Below, one piece after another: positions 1-8,015 of a stretch of 64,000 nt of DNA. Made by a program: the position numbers and the translations under genes. The DNA comes from Sphingopyxis sp. MSC1_008 (GTDB lineage Bacteria > Pseudomonadota > Alphaproteobacteria > Sphingomonadales > Sphingomonadaceae). The number at the start of each line of letters is the position of its first letter. Positions within the stretch are counted from its first letter, which is position 1. A model generated the notes under the pieces. It was not told the DNA's origin and made no database searches. It worked only from the letters and a program-made list of their open reading frames with translations. The stretch covers positions 434,001 to 498,000 of the forward strand of contig NZ_JALPRD010000001.1 of assembly GCF_023197165.1 (NCBI RefSeq). Direction: 5' to 3'.

Positions 1-251
1 GGCATAGCGTGTCGAACTGCATGCCCGTGATTGCCGCCAACCGCATCGGGACCGAAGGCGACGCCAACTTCTATGGCCACAGCTTCATCAGCGACGAATG
101 GGGCGATCTGACGCAGGAATATGGCGCGGCCGAAACCGGCGTCCTCATCGAAACGATCGACCTCGACCGCGCGGCGAAGCATCGCGCCGGCATGGGCTTC
201 TTTCGCGACCGCCGGCCGCAGCTCTACGGGCGGCTGGTCGAGGATATCTAG
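1..251 (+). CDS. aguB: N-carbamoylputrescine amidase, C-terminal fragment cut by window edge
   Basis: This is the last 80 or so residues of a nitrilase-superfamily hydrolase; the gene begins before the window and reads in from base 3. The tail contains 'PVIAANRIGTE', then 'FYGHSFI', 'ETGVLIETIDLD' and the closing 'GFFRDRRPQLYG', a pattern I recognise from N-carbamoylputrescine amidases. These convert N-carbamoylputrescine to putrescine, CO2 and ammonia in the arginine decarboxylase route. The catalytic Glu, Lys and Cys lie upstream and cannot be checked. The next gene starts 19 bp downstream, so the two are probably cotranscribed. A putrescine role fits the carboxyspermidine genes at 34.5-38.4 kb and ornithine decarboxylase at 40.3 kb. 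Confidence 0.8.
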   Translation, partial: HSVSNCMPVIAANRIGTEGDANFYGHSFISDEWGDLTQEYGAAETGVLIETIDLDRAAKHRAGMGFFRDRRPQLYGRLVEDI

Positions 252-270
252 CAAAAAACTGGGGCGAAGC

Positions 271-912
271 ATGGAATTACCCGACGATATTTTCACCGAG
301 CCTGAGGATGTCGATCCCGAGACGCTCGCGAATCTCGGCCCGCTCCGCCGCCTCGCCGGTATCTGGGAGGGGCAGCGCGGGGTCGATATCAACCCCAAGG
401 CCGACGGCCCCGAGACGCGTCAATATTATGAGCGGATCGAGATGCAGCCGATCGACCCGCAGGCGAACGGGCCGCAGCTATTTTACGGGCTGCGTTACCA
501 TTTGCACGTCAACACACGCGAAGAGGACATCGCCTTCCATGATCAGGTCGGTTACTGGCTCTATGAAGCCGCGACCGGTCTGATCCTTCAGACGCTGGCG
601 ATCCCGCGCGGCCAGATCGCGATTGCGGCGGGACATGCCGAGCCCGACGCGAAACAGCTGGTGCTGAAAGCGACGCGCGGCCAGACCGACTATGGCATTT
701 GTTCGACGACCTTCCTCGAGCTCGCCTTTCGGACCGACAGCTATCAGATTACGGTCGATTTCCATGACGATGGATCGTGGAGCTATGTTTCGGACACGAC
801 GCTGATCGTCAAAGGCCAGCGCGATCCCTTCCTCCATCGCGACCGCAACACGCTGACGAAGATCGCCGAACCCGACCTCAATCCCTGGGCCAAGATCGCC
901 CGCGGCGGCTAG
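271..912 (+). CDS. Heme-binding beta-barrel (nitrobindin/FABP-like) protein
   Basis: This encodes a 213-residue soluble protein with no signal peptide. Near residues 25-40 it has 'LAGIWEGQRGVD', the opening strand motif of heme-binding beta-barrel proteins related to nitrobindin and the THAP4 C-terminal domain. The middle is a run of alternating strands ('YERIEMQPIDPQ', 'FHDQVGYWLYE', 'TLAIPRGQ'). Family members bind heme in a small barrel and are thought to sense or detoxify nitric oxide or peroxynitrite. I cannot point to a certain axial His here, so heme binding is inferred from the family. The ATG at 271 is chosen because the open frame upstream overlaps the amidase. A lipocalin-like ligand carrier is the alternative. 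Confidence 0.65.
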   Translation: MELPDDIFTEPEDVDPETLANLGPLRRLAGIWEGQRGVDINPKADGPETRQYYERIEMQPIDPQANGPQLFYGLRYHLHVNTREEDIAFHDQVGYWLYEAATGLILQTLAIPRGQIAIAAGHAEPDAKQLVLKATRGQTDYGICSTTFLELAFRTDSYQITVDFHDDGSWSYVSDTTLIVKGQRDPFLHRDRNTLTKIAEPDLNPWAKIARGG

Positions 913-936
913 GATCAGGACTCGCTAATTTCCTCT

Positions 937-1088
937 CGTCATTCCCGCAAAGGCGGGAATCCCGCTATTCACCGCTGCGGCGACGGGGTTTCGAAAGCTC
1001 TTTGCGTCTTTGCGCGAACAAGAAAATCCCGCGCAAAGAACGCAAAGAAGAAGGAAAAAGCGGGATTCCCGCCTTCGCGGGAATGATG
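937..1088. repeat. REPIN-like inverted repeat cassette
   Basis: The left arm (937-966) reads CGTCATTCCCGCAAAGGCGG onward and the right arm (1060-1088) is its near-perfect reverse complement. The interior holds a second imperfect inverted repeat built on CTTTGCG/CGCAAAG (about 1000-1050), so the element is nested. It lies between two convergent genes and may fold when transcribed from either side. Four related cassettes occur at 27973, 32864, 35726 and 58088. Confidence 0.8.
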
Positions 1089-1112
1089 AAATTTAATATG
1101 CCCTGACCCCGG

Positions 1113-1733
1113 TCAGCTTTCGAAGCGGTGGATGCTTTCGAGGTCGGCGCGATCGAGCGGCTGCGTCAGCCACAGGCCGCCGCGCCCGGCGCGCGACCAG
1201 CGGACGATCGCGCGGCGCTTGACCCCGCCCGCGAGCACCAGATCGAATTCCTTGCCGACCTCCAGATGACCGTCGTGGATGAAGCCGGCGCCGTTTTGCG
1301 ACAGGTCGACCAGTTCGATGTTCGTCGTGCTTTCGTCGGTGACCGCCTTCGCCTGCGTGCTCACCGGCAGCCGCGGCTGGCGATAGCCCGTGGCGCGCTG
1401 TTCGGCCGCCAATTGCTTGAGCACGTCGGCGACATCGACTTCCTTGTCGAACGCCACGCCGCACCGCCCCGCGTCGGACCACACGACTTCACCGCGGATC
1501 GCAACGGTATCCGACAGCGCGATCTCCAGCTTTTCGCCGACCGCGACCGGAACGTCGGCCGCAAGCATCATACCCTTGTCGGAAATATTCCGAACCCGCC
1601 ACAAACCCGCATCGCCATTGCGCATCACCTTGGCGATCCGCCAGACCGTGCGATAGCGGTCACCGCCACGACGATCGCCGTCGGTTCCGCTTTGCTGCTC
1701 CTCCACCGGATCGGAGAGGCGACGTTGGTTCAT
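1113..1733 (-). CDS. Tandem PilZ-domain protein
   Basis: This 206-residue cytoplasmic protein has two consecutive PilZ-like beta-barrel units. The first (about 20-110) has an Arg-rich lead 'DRRGGDRYRTVWR' followed by 'NISDKGM', matching the RxxxR and (D/N)xSxxG elements that bind cyclic di-GMP. The second (about 115-206) has 'DLSQNGAGF', but I do not see an equally clear RxxxR before it, so it may be a degenerate, non-binding copy. Such proteins relay c-di-GMP levels to motility, adhesion or exopolysaccharide output. A ribosome-binding site (AAGGTAG) sits just upstream of the ATG. The gene is monocistronic, faces an AT-richer upstream region, and its 3' end meets the REPIN-like cassette. No partner gene is visible. 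Confidence 0.8.
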   Translation of the reverse strand: MNQRRLSDPVEEQQSGTDGDRRGGDRYRTVWRIAKVMRNGDAGLWRVRNISDKGMMLAADVPVAVGEKLEIALSDTVAIRGEVVWSDAGRCGVAFDKEVDVADVLKQLAAEQRATGYRQPRLPVSTQAKAVTDESTTNIELVDLSQNGAGFIHDGHLEVGKEFDLVLAGGVKRRAIVRWSRAGRGGLWLTQPLDRADLESIHRFES

Positions 1734-2425
1734 GTCATCTACCTTATAGAAGCAGGACGGAACGGAAGCATAACTTCCCGCCTATACTGCAAAATACACA
1801 ATCCCCACCACGCCGCATTACTTGAATTAAGCTTATAATTCAATCATAGTGCGGAACATAGTTAACGTCACATCGGTCAGAAAATTCGAAAGCGTGCGGC
1901 CCGGCTGGTCGTTCGATAGCGAAGCTTTCGTATTTTACACAATTTACGGTGCGTCCGCGCCGGGATTAAGTGCCAAAATGACAGGTTCGGCCCAGCCATT
2001 TGCGCCCACACGACAGGCCGGTCGAACCGAGCGATGCTTTTCGCCATGAAAGCGAAACTACGCTTGACGGCGCCAACTCTACCGATCAAGTTGAGTTGCC
2101 GGCTTGATCCCGACCGGCGAGGCGTTTTTCCGGGATCCGCGGCTTTTGACCGGGAAGCAGCTTGCTCCGCGTTACCAACAGCTAAAGCGCGCGATGCTCA
2201 GGCGACAGCGCCAGGTATCGTGTTCCCCTCATTCGATGAGGTGATACGATGCAATACTCCCCACCGCGATAGCGGCCCGCGTCCGGGCCGGACGCTCCCC
2301 TGAATTGAACGCCTCGCCGATCTGCGCGCGGCTGTTTGTTACGTTTTTCCGGCGCCGCCTGGCGATTGCCGATCGCATCGTCGCGCGCTTCGCCGTCGCG
2401 ACACCAATTACACAAGGAATTCGAC
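1734..2425. other. Long intergenic region between PilZ gene and sulfonate operon
   Basis: About 690 bases contain no convincing gene. Short open frames here show no recognisable protein, no good ribosome-binding site and no support from neighbours. The PilZ-proximal part is AT-richer than the surroundings. It contains a perfect 7-bp inverted repeat, TTGAATT (1822-1828) and AATTCAA (1837-1843), separated by 8 bases, which could be an operator for the PilZ gene. The right half presumably holds the promoter of the sulfonate operon, but no clear -35/-10 pair was identified. Confidence 0.6.
2215..2247 (+). promoter_or_regulatory. Hairpin in the leader of the sulfonate operon
   Basis: CCTCAT (2227-2232) and ATGAGG (2236-2241) pair perfectly around a TCG loop. 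An outer GTATC (2215-2219) can pair with GATAC (2243-2247). It lies about 180 bases before the dioxygenase start. It could be an operator or an mRNA structure; it does not match a riboswitch I know. Confidence 0.3.
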
Positions 2426-3301
2426 ATGACTGTCCAGACGCTTGAACATAGCAAAACCGCCACCAAACTCTTCGACATCACCCCGCTACAACCGAGCCTC
2501 GGCGCGCAGATCAGCGGTATCGACCTCACCCAGCCGCTCGACCGCCCGACCTATGACGCGCTGCGCGCCGCGCTGCTCCAGTACAAGGTGCTGTTTTTCC
2601 GCGACCAGAATCTGACGCGCGAAGAGCATATCGCGCTTGGCGCCGCGTTCGGCGATCTTGAGGAGCATCCGGTCTTCTCGCTGCCCGACTATCCGCAGAT
2701 TCTGCCGTTGATCTCGCAGGAGCTGAAGGGCAAATATCGCCAGTCGACCGACAGCAACTGGCACGCCGACACGACCTTCCGCACCGAACCCTCGGCGGCG
2801 TCGATCCTGATCCAGCGCGTTTCCCCGTCGCTCGGCGGCGATACGGTTTTTGCCAATGCGGTAGCCGCCTATGAAACGCTCGACGAGGAGACGAAGGCGC
2901 GGATCGACGGCCTCACCGCGATCCACGACCCGAGCGTCTTCATCCAGTTTCTCGACACAGAGGAAAAGAAGGACGCGCTGCGCGCGAGCTTCCCGCCGGT
3001 CGAGCATCCCGTCGTGCGCATCCATCCCGAGACGGGTGAGAAGGTGCTTTACGTCAATTCGGTGTTCACGCGGCACATCGTCGGGCTGCCCGAGGAGGAG
3101 AGCAAGGCGCTGCTCGCGCGGCTGTTCGACCAGGTGAAGCGTCCCGAATTCCAGGTGCGCTGGAGCTGGCAGCCCGGATCGATCGCCTTCTGGGACAATC
3201 GCGCGACGCAGCATTATGCTGTCCCCGACTATAGCGAGGCGCGCCATATGGAGCGCGTGACGATCGTCGGCGACCGCCCCGTCGGCGCGAACGCCGCCTG
3301 A
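2426..3301 (+). CDS. TauD/TfdA-family Fe(II)/2-oxoglutarate dioxygenase (sulfonate type)
   Basis: This 291-residue enzyme belongs to the family that hydroxylates taurine or alkylsulfonates next to sulfur, releasing sulfite for sulfur nutrition. The facial triad is visible: His113 and Asp115 in 'SNWHADTTF', and a distal His in 'RATQHYAVPDY'. The 2-oxoglutarate-binding Arg lies in 'EARHMERVTI'. The ATG at 2426 is preferred over an upstream in-frame codon because an AAGGAA box lies a few bases ahead. It leads an operon with an SsuA/SsuC/SsuB-type importer 14 bp downstream, which points to a sulfonate or sulfate-ester substrate. Alkylsulfatase (AtsK-like) activity is the main alternative. Sulfur-starvation control is likely but not shown. 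Confidence 0.85.
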   Translation: MTVQTLEHSKTATKLFDITPLQPSLGAQISGIDLTQPLDRPTYDALRAALLQYKVLFFRDQNLTREEHIALGAAFGDLEEHPVFSLPDYPQILPLISQELKGKYRQSTDSNWHADTTFRTEPSAASILIQRVSPSLGGDTVFANAVAAYETLDEETKARIDGLTAIHDPSVFIQFLDTEEKKDALRASFPPVEHPVVRIHPETGEKVLYVNSVFTRHIVGLPEEESKALLARLFDQVKRPEFQVRWSWQPGSIAFWDNRATQHYAVPDYSEARHMERVTIVGDRPVGANAA

Positions 3302-3315
3302 TCTGAATTCAGCAG

Positions 3316-4299
3316 ATGAAACTCTCCCTCACACCCCTCCGCACGCTCGTCGCCGGCGCCTTCCTGTCGCTCGCGGCGTGCGGCGGCGCGGCCGACAGCG
3401 GCACGACGATCAAGATCGGCGACCAGCTGCACGCGCTCAAATCGTCGCTCGACGTGTCGGGCGAAGGCCAGCCGACCGATTACAAGATCGAATGGGCCAA
3501 TTTCGTCGGCGGCCCGCCGATCATCGCGGCGCAGACGGGCGGATCGCTCGATGTCGGCTGGATGGCCGAAACCCCGCTGATCTTCGCGCAGGCCGCGGGC
3601 AGCCCGGTGAAAATCGTCGCGGTGAGCAAGACGGTCGACGGCGGCGGCTCGCCCTACGCGCTCGTCGTCAAACCCGACTCGCCGATCCGCAGCATCGCCG
3701 ACCTCAAGGGCAAGTCGGTATCGTTCATGAAGGGGACGGTGCTCCACTATTTCGTCGCGCGGCTGCTCGATAAACAGGGCCTGTCGCTGAAGGACATCAA
3801 GCCGGTGCAGGCGACGGGCTTTGGCACCGGACTGCTCGACAAGGGGTCGGCCGACGCGATCACGATCGGCGAGCCCTATCTGACGCAGGCGCTCGACGCC
3901 GGGAAGGTGCGCGTGCTCGCCAGCGGCGCGCCGCCGAACACGCCCGGCTTCTTCTATCTCGTCGCATCGGACGCGGCGCTCGCCGATCCGGTGAAGGCGA
4001 AGGCGATCGGAGATCTCGTCGCGCGCGCGGCGCGGGCGACGCGCTGGCAGCGTGAGAACCCGGCCAAGGCGGCACCTGCGCTCGCCAAACGCTATAATGT
4101 CGACGCAAAGATCGCCGAAAAGATCATCACGCGCGCGCCCGCGAGCTATGCACCGATCAGCGATGCGATCATCGCGGCGCATCAGGATGAGGCCGATCTC
4201 TTCTTCAAGGAAGGGCTGATCCGCAAGAAACTCGACGCGTCGCAGATCTTCGACAAGCGCTACGACGATATCGTCGCGGCGCAGGAGGTGGCGAAGTGA
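3316..4299 (+). CDS. ssuA: ABC transporter substrate-binding lipoprotein, aliphatic sulfonate type
   Basis: A 327-residue SsuA/TauA-like binding protein. The N-terminus is a lipoprotein signal with lipobox 'LSLAAC', putting the lipidated residue at Cys22. This is unusual for SsuA proteins, many of which are freely periplasmic, but common in sphingomonads. 'WANFVGGPPIIAAQTGG', 'DVGWMAETPLIFA', 'DLKGKSVSFMKGT' and 'IGEPYLTQA' follow the NMT1/SsuA pattern of a two-lobed periplasmic receptor. It would capture alkylsulfonates and hand them to the permease encoded next, whose GTG start overlaps this stop codon (GTGA). The exact ligand cannot be read from sequence. Confidence 0.85.
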   Translation: MKLSLTPLRTLVAGAFLSLAACGGAADSGTTIKIGDQLHALKSSLDVSGEGQPTDYKIEWANFVGGPPIIAAQTGGSLDVGWMAETPLIFAQAAGSPVKIVAVSKTVDGGGSPYALVVKPDSPIRSIADLKGKSVSFMKGTVLHYFVARLLDKQGLSLKDIKPVQATGFGTGLLDKGSADAITIGEPYLTQALDAGKVRVLASGAPPNTPGFFYLVASDAALADPVKAKAIGDLVARAARATRWQRENPAKAAPALAKRYNVDAKIAEKIITRAPASYAPISDAIIAAHQDEADLFFKEGLIRKKLDASQIFDKRYDDIVAAQEVAK

Positions 4300-5141
4300 A
4301 CGCGCCCACGCCGATTGCCCTCGCCGGCGACCCCGGCCGGCTCGTCCAGCCGGTCGTCCGCAAAACCGGCAATCGGTCCGAGCGTTTCTCCTTCGCGCGC
4401 CGCGCGACGGGGCCGCTGGTCATCGTCGCGCTGTGGGCGATCTCGACGAGCGCGGGGTGGATCGACCCATCGATCCTCCCCTCGCCCGCCGGGCTCGTCG
4501 CGGGATGGCAGCAATTGTGGACCGAGCAGGCGCTCGCGTCGCAGATCGCGACCTCGCTCACGCGCGCGCTCGTCGGCGGCACCGTCGGCATCATCTTCGG
4601 ACTCATCCTCGGGACGATCGCGGGCCTGTCGAAGCTTGGTGAGGAAGTGTTCGACGCGCTGCTCCAGATGCTGCGCACCATCCCCTTCCTCGCGCTCGTG
4701 CCGTTGTTCATCGTCTGGTTCGGGATCGGCGAGGCGCCCAAGCTGCTCCTCATCGCGCTCGCGACGATGTTTCCGATGTACCTCAATACCTATGCCGGAG
4801 TGCGCAACGTCGACCGCAAGGTGATCGAGGCGATGCGCAGCTTCGGGCTCGGCGGCCGCCGCCTGATCCTCGAGGTCGTGCTGCCGCTCGCATTGCCGCA
4901 GATTTTCACCGGGCTGCGCTTCGCGCTCGGCGTGTCGGTGCTCGTGCTGATCGCTGCAGAGCAGATCAACGCCTCGGCCGGTCTCGGCTATCTGCTCAAC
5001 AGCGCGCAAATGTACCAGCAGGTCGACGTCATCCTGATCTGTATCGCCATCTACGCCGTGCTCGGCCTCAGCGCCGACCTGATCGTCCGCTCGCTCGAAC
5101 GGCTGTTTATGCCGTGGCGCGCGGGTGTCGCCATCCGATAG
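4296..5141 (+). CDS. ssuC: ABC transporter permease, sulfonate/taurine type
   Basis: This 281-residue inner-membrane protein has about six transmembrane segments and a BPD_transp_1 fold. The cytoplasmic coupling loop 'EAMRSFGLGGRRLILEVVLPLALPQIFTGLR' contains the EAA-type motif (about residues 180-205) that docks on the ATPase. 'GLGYLLNSAQ' near the end is typical of SsuC/TauC. Translation starts at a GTG overlapping the ssuA stop codon, indicating coupling. It forms the channel of the sulfonate importer. Confidence 0.87.
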   Translation: MNAPTPIALAGDPGRLVQPVVRKTGNRSERFSFARRATGPLVIVALWAISTSAGWIDPSILPSPAGLVAGWQQLWTEQALASQIATSLTRALVGGTVGIIFGLILGTIAGLSKLGEEVFDALLQMLRTIPFLALVPLFIVWFGIGEAPKLLLIALATMFPMYLNTYAGVRNVDRKVIEAMRSFGLGGRRLILEVVLPLALPQIFTGLRFALGVSVLVLIAAEQINASAGLGYLLNSAQMYQQVDVILICIAIYAVLGLSADLIVRSLERLFMPWRAGVAIR

Positions 5142-5152
5142 GAGATTTATCG

Positions 5153-5923
5153 ATGTCCGCCGTTATCTCGATCGATTTCGCCGCCGCCGAGCGCGTCGCC
5201 GCGCCTGACTTTTCGCACCGCCCGGTCGCGGTCGAGGTCAGCGAGGTCAGCCGCAATTTCACCGGCACCAATGTCCTCGACAGCCTCAACCTGACGATCC
5301 ACAGCGGCGAATTCGTCGCGCTGCTCGGCGCGTCGGGCAGCGGCAAGACGACCTTGCTGCGAATCCTCGCCGGGCTCGACGCCCCCGATGGCGGCGAAGC
5401 GTGGGTGCCCGAGGCGCGCACCGTGGTGTTTCAGGAACCGCGGCTCGTCCAGTCGAAGAGCGTGTGGAAGAATGTCGTGATCGGCCTGTCGGGCAAGGAC
5501 GCATCGCGCGAGCGCGCCGAGGCGGCACTCGCCGAGGTCGGACTCGATCATCGCACCGATGCCTGGCCTGCGACGCTGTCGGGCGGCGAGGCGCAGAGAG
5601 CGGCGCTTGCGCGTGCGCTGGTGCGTGAACCGCGGCTGCTGCTGCTCGACGAGCCTTTCGCAGCGCTCGACGCGCTGACGCGGCTCAAGATGCAGCGCCT
5701 GATCGGCGAATTGTGTCAGGCGCACGGCCCCGCGACCCTGCTCGTTACGCATGACGTCGAGGAGGCGATCCTGCTCGCCGACCGCATCCTTGTGCTCAAG
5801 GAAGGGCGGATCGGCTACGACACGCGCGTCCGCCTGCCGCACCCGCGCCGCGCCGGCGGCGAGGAATTCGACGCGCTGCGCGATACGCTGCTTGCCGAAC
5901 TGGGCGTGCCGCAAGCGCACTGA
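5153..5923 (+). CDS. ssuB: ABC transporter ATP-binding protein, sulfonate/taurine type
   Basis: This 256-residue ATPase has a Walker A motif 'GASGSGKT' (59-66), a signature 'LSGGEAQ' (142-148) and a Walker B 'LLLLDEP' (162-168), followed by a switch His in 'LLVTHDVEEA'. The first 30 residues are an extra N-terminal segment compared with many SsuB proteins. The ATG at 5153 is preceded by AGGAG; an upstream in-frame ATG (5114) would overlap ssuC and lacks such a site. It powers the importer encoded by the two preceding genes. Confidence 0.87.
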   Translation: MSAVISIDFAAAERVAAPDFSHRPVAVEVSEVSRNFTGTNVLDSLNLTIHSGEFVALLGASGSGKTTLLRILAGLDAPDGGEAWVPEARTVVFQEPRLVQSKSVWKNVVIGLSGKDASRERAEAALAEVGLDHRTDAWPATLSGGEAQRAALARALVREPRLLLLDEPFAALDALTRLKMQRLIGELCQAHGPATLLVTHDVEEAILLADRILVLKEGRIGYDTRVRLPHPRRAGGEEFDALRDTLLAELGVPQAH

Positions 5924-6002
5924 CGCTCGGCTACCTACCACAGCAAAGGCTTTGACCACCCCGGCATGCATCGGCATGCTGGGGTCAGGGGGATTTGGAC
6001 TC

Positions 6003-7259
6003 ATGGTAATTTCGCGCGCACGGGCCTGGGCCACGCGCATGCCCGGATCGGGCTGGATGATCGTCGCGCTCGTCGTCGGCTTCACGATCGGCACCTTCAT
6101 CGCGGCATCCTCGCCCGTCGTCGAGGCGGCGCAGCTGGTCGGCGGCATCTGGCTCGATGGGCTGCGTATGACGATCGTCCCGCTGATCTTCGCGCTCGTC
6201 GCGACCGGCGTCGCCAGCCTCGGCATGGACGACCATCACGAGGCGGCGCGGCTCGGCCGGCGCTTGCCGCTGGTGCTGATCGGCCTGCTGATCGTCTCGG
6301 CGGTCATCGGTGCCCTGATGGTCCCGCCGCTGCTCGGCGCGGTCACGATCGCGCCCGCCGATATCGCCGCGCTGCGCAGCCTCTTTCCCGCCCCACCGGC
6401 ACCGGCGGTCCCCGGGGCCGCCGAGACGATACGCGCGATGATCCCGACCAATGTCGTCGCGTCGGCCGCCGAAGGCGCGGTCCTGCCGCTCGTCATCTTC
6501 GCGCTCATACTCGGCCTTGCCGTCGGCAAGATCGACCGCGACCGCGCCGAAGCCGTACTCCAGCCGCTACGCGGGCTCGCCGATGCGATGATCGTCGTCG
6601 TCGGCTGGGTGCTCCTCGTCGCGCCGATCGGCATCTTCGCGCTCGCGCTGGCGATCGGCGCCACCGTCGGGACCGCCGTGCTTGCGATCCTCGCCCAATA
6701 TCTCGCGATCTCGATATCGGTAACGCTGGTGCTCATTGTTCTCGGCTATGCGATTGCGCGTTTCGCCGGGGGCGTGCCGCTCGGGCGCTTTGCGCGCGCC
6801 ATGGCGCCCGCGCAGGCCATCGCCGCGAGCACCCAATCGTCGATCGCGACGCTGCCGGCAATGATGGTGAGCGCCGACCGGATCGGGATTGAGGAGCGCA
6901 ATGCCGCGGCGATCTTGCCGATGGCGGTCGCGACGTTCAAGATCACCGCGCCGTCGAATACGGTGATGATGGCGCTGGCGCTCGCGTGGATGGCGGGGAT
7001 CGAAGTCTCGCCGCTGCACCTCGCGGTCGCCTTGCCGCTCGCGGTCTTGTCGTCGCTTGCGATCCTCGGGATGCCGGGGCAGATCAGCTTCTATGCGTCT
7101 GTCGCGCCGACTGCGATCGCAATTGGCGCGCCGATCGAACTCTTACCGATCCTGCTCGCGATCGACGTCATCCCCGACATGGTTCGCACGGTCGCCAATG
7201 TAACGCACGATGTCGCGGCGGCGGCGGTGATCGCGCCGCCCACCGCGGTCGATCAATAA
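6003..7259 (+). CDS. Dicarboxylate/amino acid:cation symporter (DAACS family)
   Basis: A 418-residue membrane protein with eight or more hydrophobic segments. The re-entrant loop motif 'STQSSIATLPAMM' corresponds to the Ser-rich HP1 loop of GltP/DctA transporters, and 'KITAPSNTVMMALALAW' is the conserved TM7-like stretch. The family carries glutamate, aspartate, C4-dicarboxylates or serine with Na+ or H+. The start chosen is the ATG at 6003; an ATG at 5976 is an alternative. It converges with and overlaps by 7 bp the maleate isomerase gene. Since that operon would make fumarate and maleate, a dicarboxylate substrate is attractive, but the strand is opposite and the link is only positional. 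Confidence 0.8.
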   Translation: MVISRARAWATRMPGSGWMIVALVVGFTIGTFIAASSPVVEAAQLVGGIWLDGLRMTIVPLIFALVATGVASLGMDDHHEAARLGRRLPLVLIGLLIVSAVIGALMVPPLLGAVTIAPADIAALRSLFPAPPAPAVPGAAETIRAMIPTNVVASAAEGAVLPLVIFALILGLAVGKIDRDRAEAVLQPLRGLADAMIVVVGWVLLVAPIGIFALALAIGATVGTAVLAILAQYLAISISVTLVLIVLGYAIARFAGGVPLGRFARAMAPAQAIAASTQSSIATLPAMMVSADRIGIEERNAAAILPMAVATFKITAPSNTVMMALALAWMAGIEVSPLHLAVALPLAVLSSLAILGMPGQISFYASVAPTAIAIGAPIELLPILLAIDVIPDMVRTVANVTHDVAAAAVIAPPTAVDQ

Positions 7260-8005
7260 CGGCCCGACAGCAGCGCGCCGGCGCCCGGAACCTCGGTCGA
7301 CAGCTCTAGCCGCGTTAGCATCTGGTGCGCGGTGCAGATCGCCGCCGACACGACGGGCAAGCCGATTGCATCCTCGATCTTCTGCACCGACGGCAGCGAC
7401 GGCATCTGGACGCATGCCGAGAGCACGAGCGCATCGATGCCGGTCAGGTCGAGACGCTTGTAATGGTCGAGCAGGTCCGCAGGGTCCTGCGCCGCGACCT
7501 CCAGATTGTCCGGAATTTCCAGTGCGAGCCAGTCGCTTACCTCGACACCTTCATCCTGAATGTAGGAAACGACCATCTGCGTCAGCGGCTTCATATAAGG
7601 CGCAACGAGCGCGACGCGCTTCGCCTTCAGCGCCGCAAGCCCCTCGATTAACGCCCCCGCGCTGGTGACGACCGGCGCCGCGCGGCCATTTTCGACCGTA
7701 CGCTGGTGCAGCCGCGCCTCCGAAACGCGATGATAGCCCTCGCCCATGCTCATGATCGCGACGAGGCAGGCATAGCCGAGCACGTCGACCGCGGCGTCGG
7801 ACAGCTCGAGTGCGCAGCGGTCGGAATCGGCGTCCATCGCGGCGAGTTCCTCCTTCGTCACCTTCTTCATCCGCATCCGCGACGAGTGGAAGGTGAAGCG
7901 TTCGGGCGCGATCGCCTCGCGCGCACGGAGCAGCGCTGGGATCTCGGTTTCCATCGTGACGTTCGAGCTGGGCACGATCTGCCCGATGCGGATGGGGCGG
8001 GTCAT
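7253..8005 (-). CDS. Maleate cis-trans isomerase / Asp-Glu racemase superfamily
   Basis: This 250-residue protein opens with 'IGQIVPSSNVTMETEIPALL', the N-terminal pattern of maleate isomerases (MaiA/NicE) and arylmalonate decarboxylase relatives. The two catalytic cysteines of the family are present in 'LGYACLVAIMSMG' and 'LSACVQMPSLPSVQ'. The enzyme turns maleate into fumarate through a covalent cysteine adduct. It is the last gene of the eight-gene operon, 10 bp after the hydrolase gene. Its presence implies that maleate, or maleamate before it, is formed without prior isomerisation. That is what cleavage of 5-hydroxyanthranilate would give. Another Asp/Glu-racemase-like reaction cannot be excluded. 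Confidence 0.82.
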   Translation of the reverse strand: MTRPIRIGQIVPSSNVTMETEIPALLRAREAIAPERFTFHSSRMRMKKVTKEELAAMDADSDRCALELSDAAVDVLGYACLVAIMSMGEGYHRVSEARLHQRTVENGRAAPVVTSAGALIEGLAALKAKRVALVAPYMKPLTQMVVSYIQDEGVEVSDWLALEIPDNLEVAAQDPADLLDHYKRLDLTGIDALVLSACVQMPSLPSVQKIEDAIGLPVVSAAICTAHQMLTRLELSTEVPGAGALLSGRY

Positions 8006-8015
8006 CTTGGACGCC

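Noticed and set aside
1849..2303. Short plus-strand open frames in the long intergenic region
   Set aside because: No ribosome-binding site, no recognisable protein pattern and no neighbour support; the composition looks random.
1734..2425. A SAM or sulfur-related riboswitch before the sulfonate operon
   Set aside because: The region has one hairpin, but I could not match the conserved pseudoknot or loop sequences of SAM-I, SAM-II or SAM/SAH elements.
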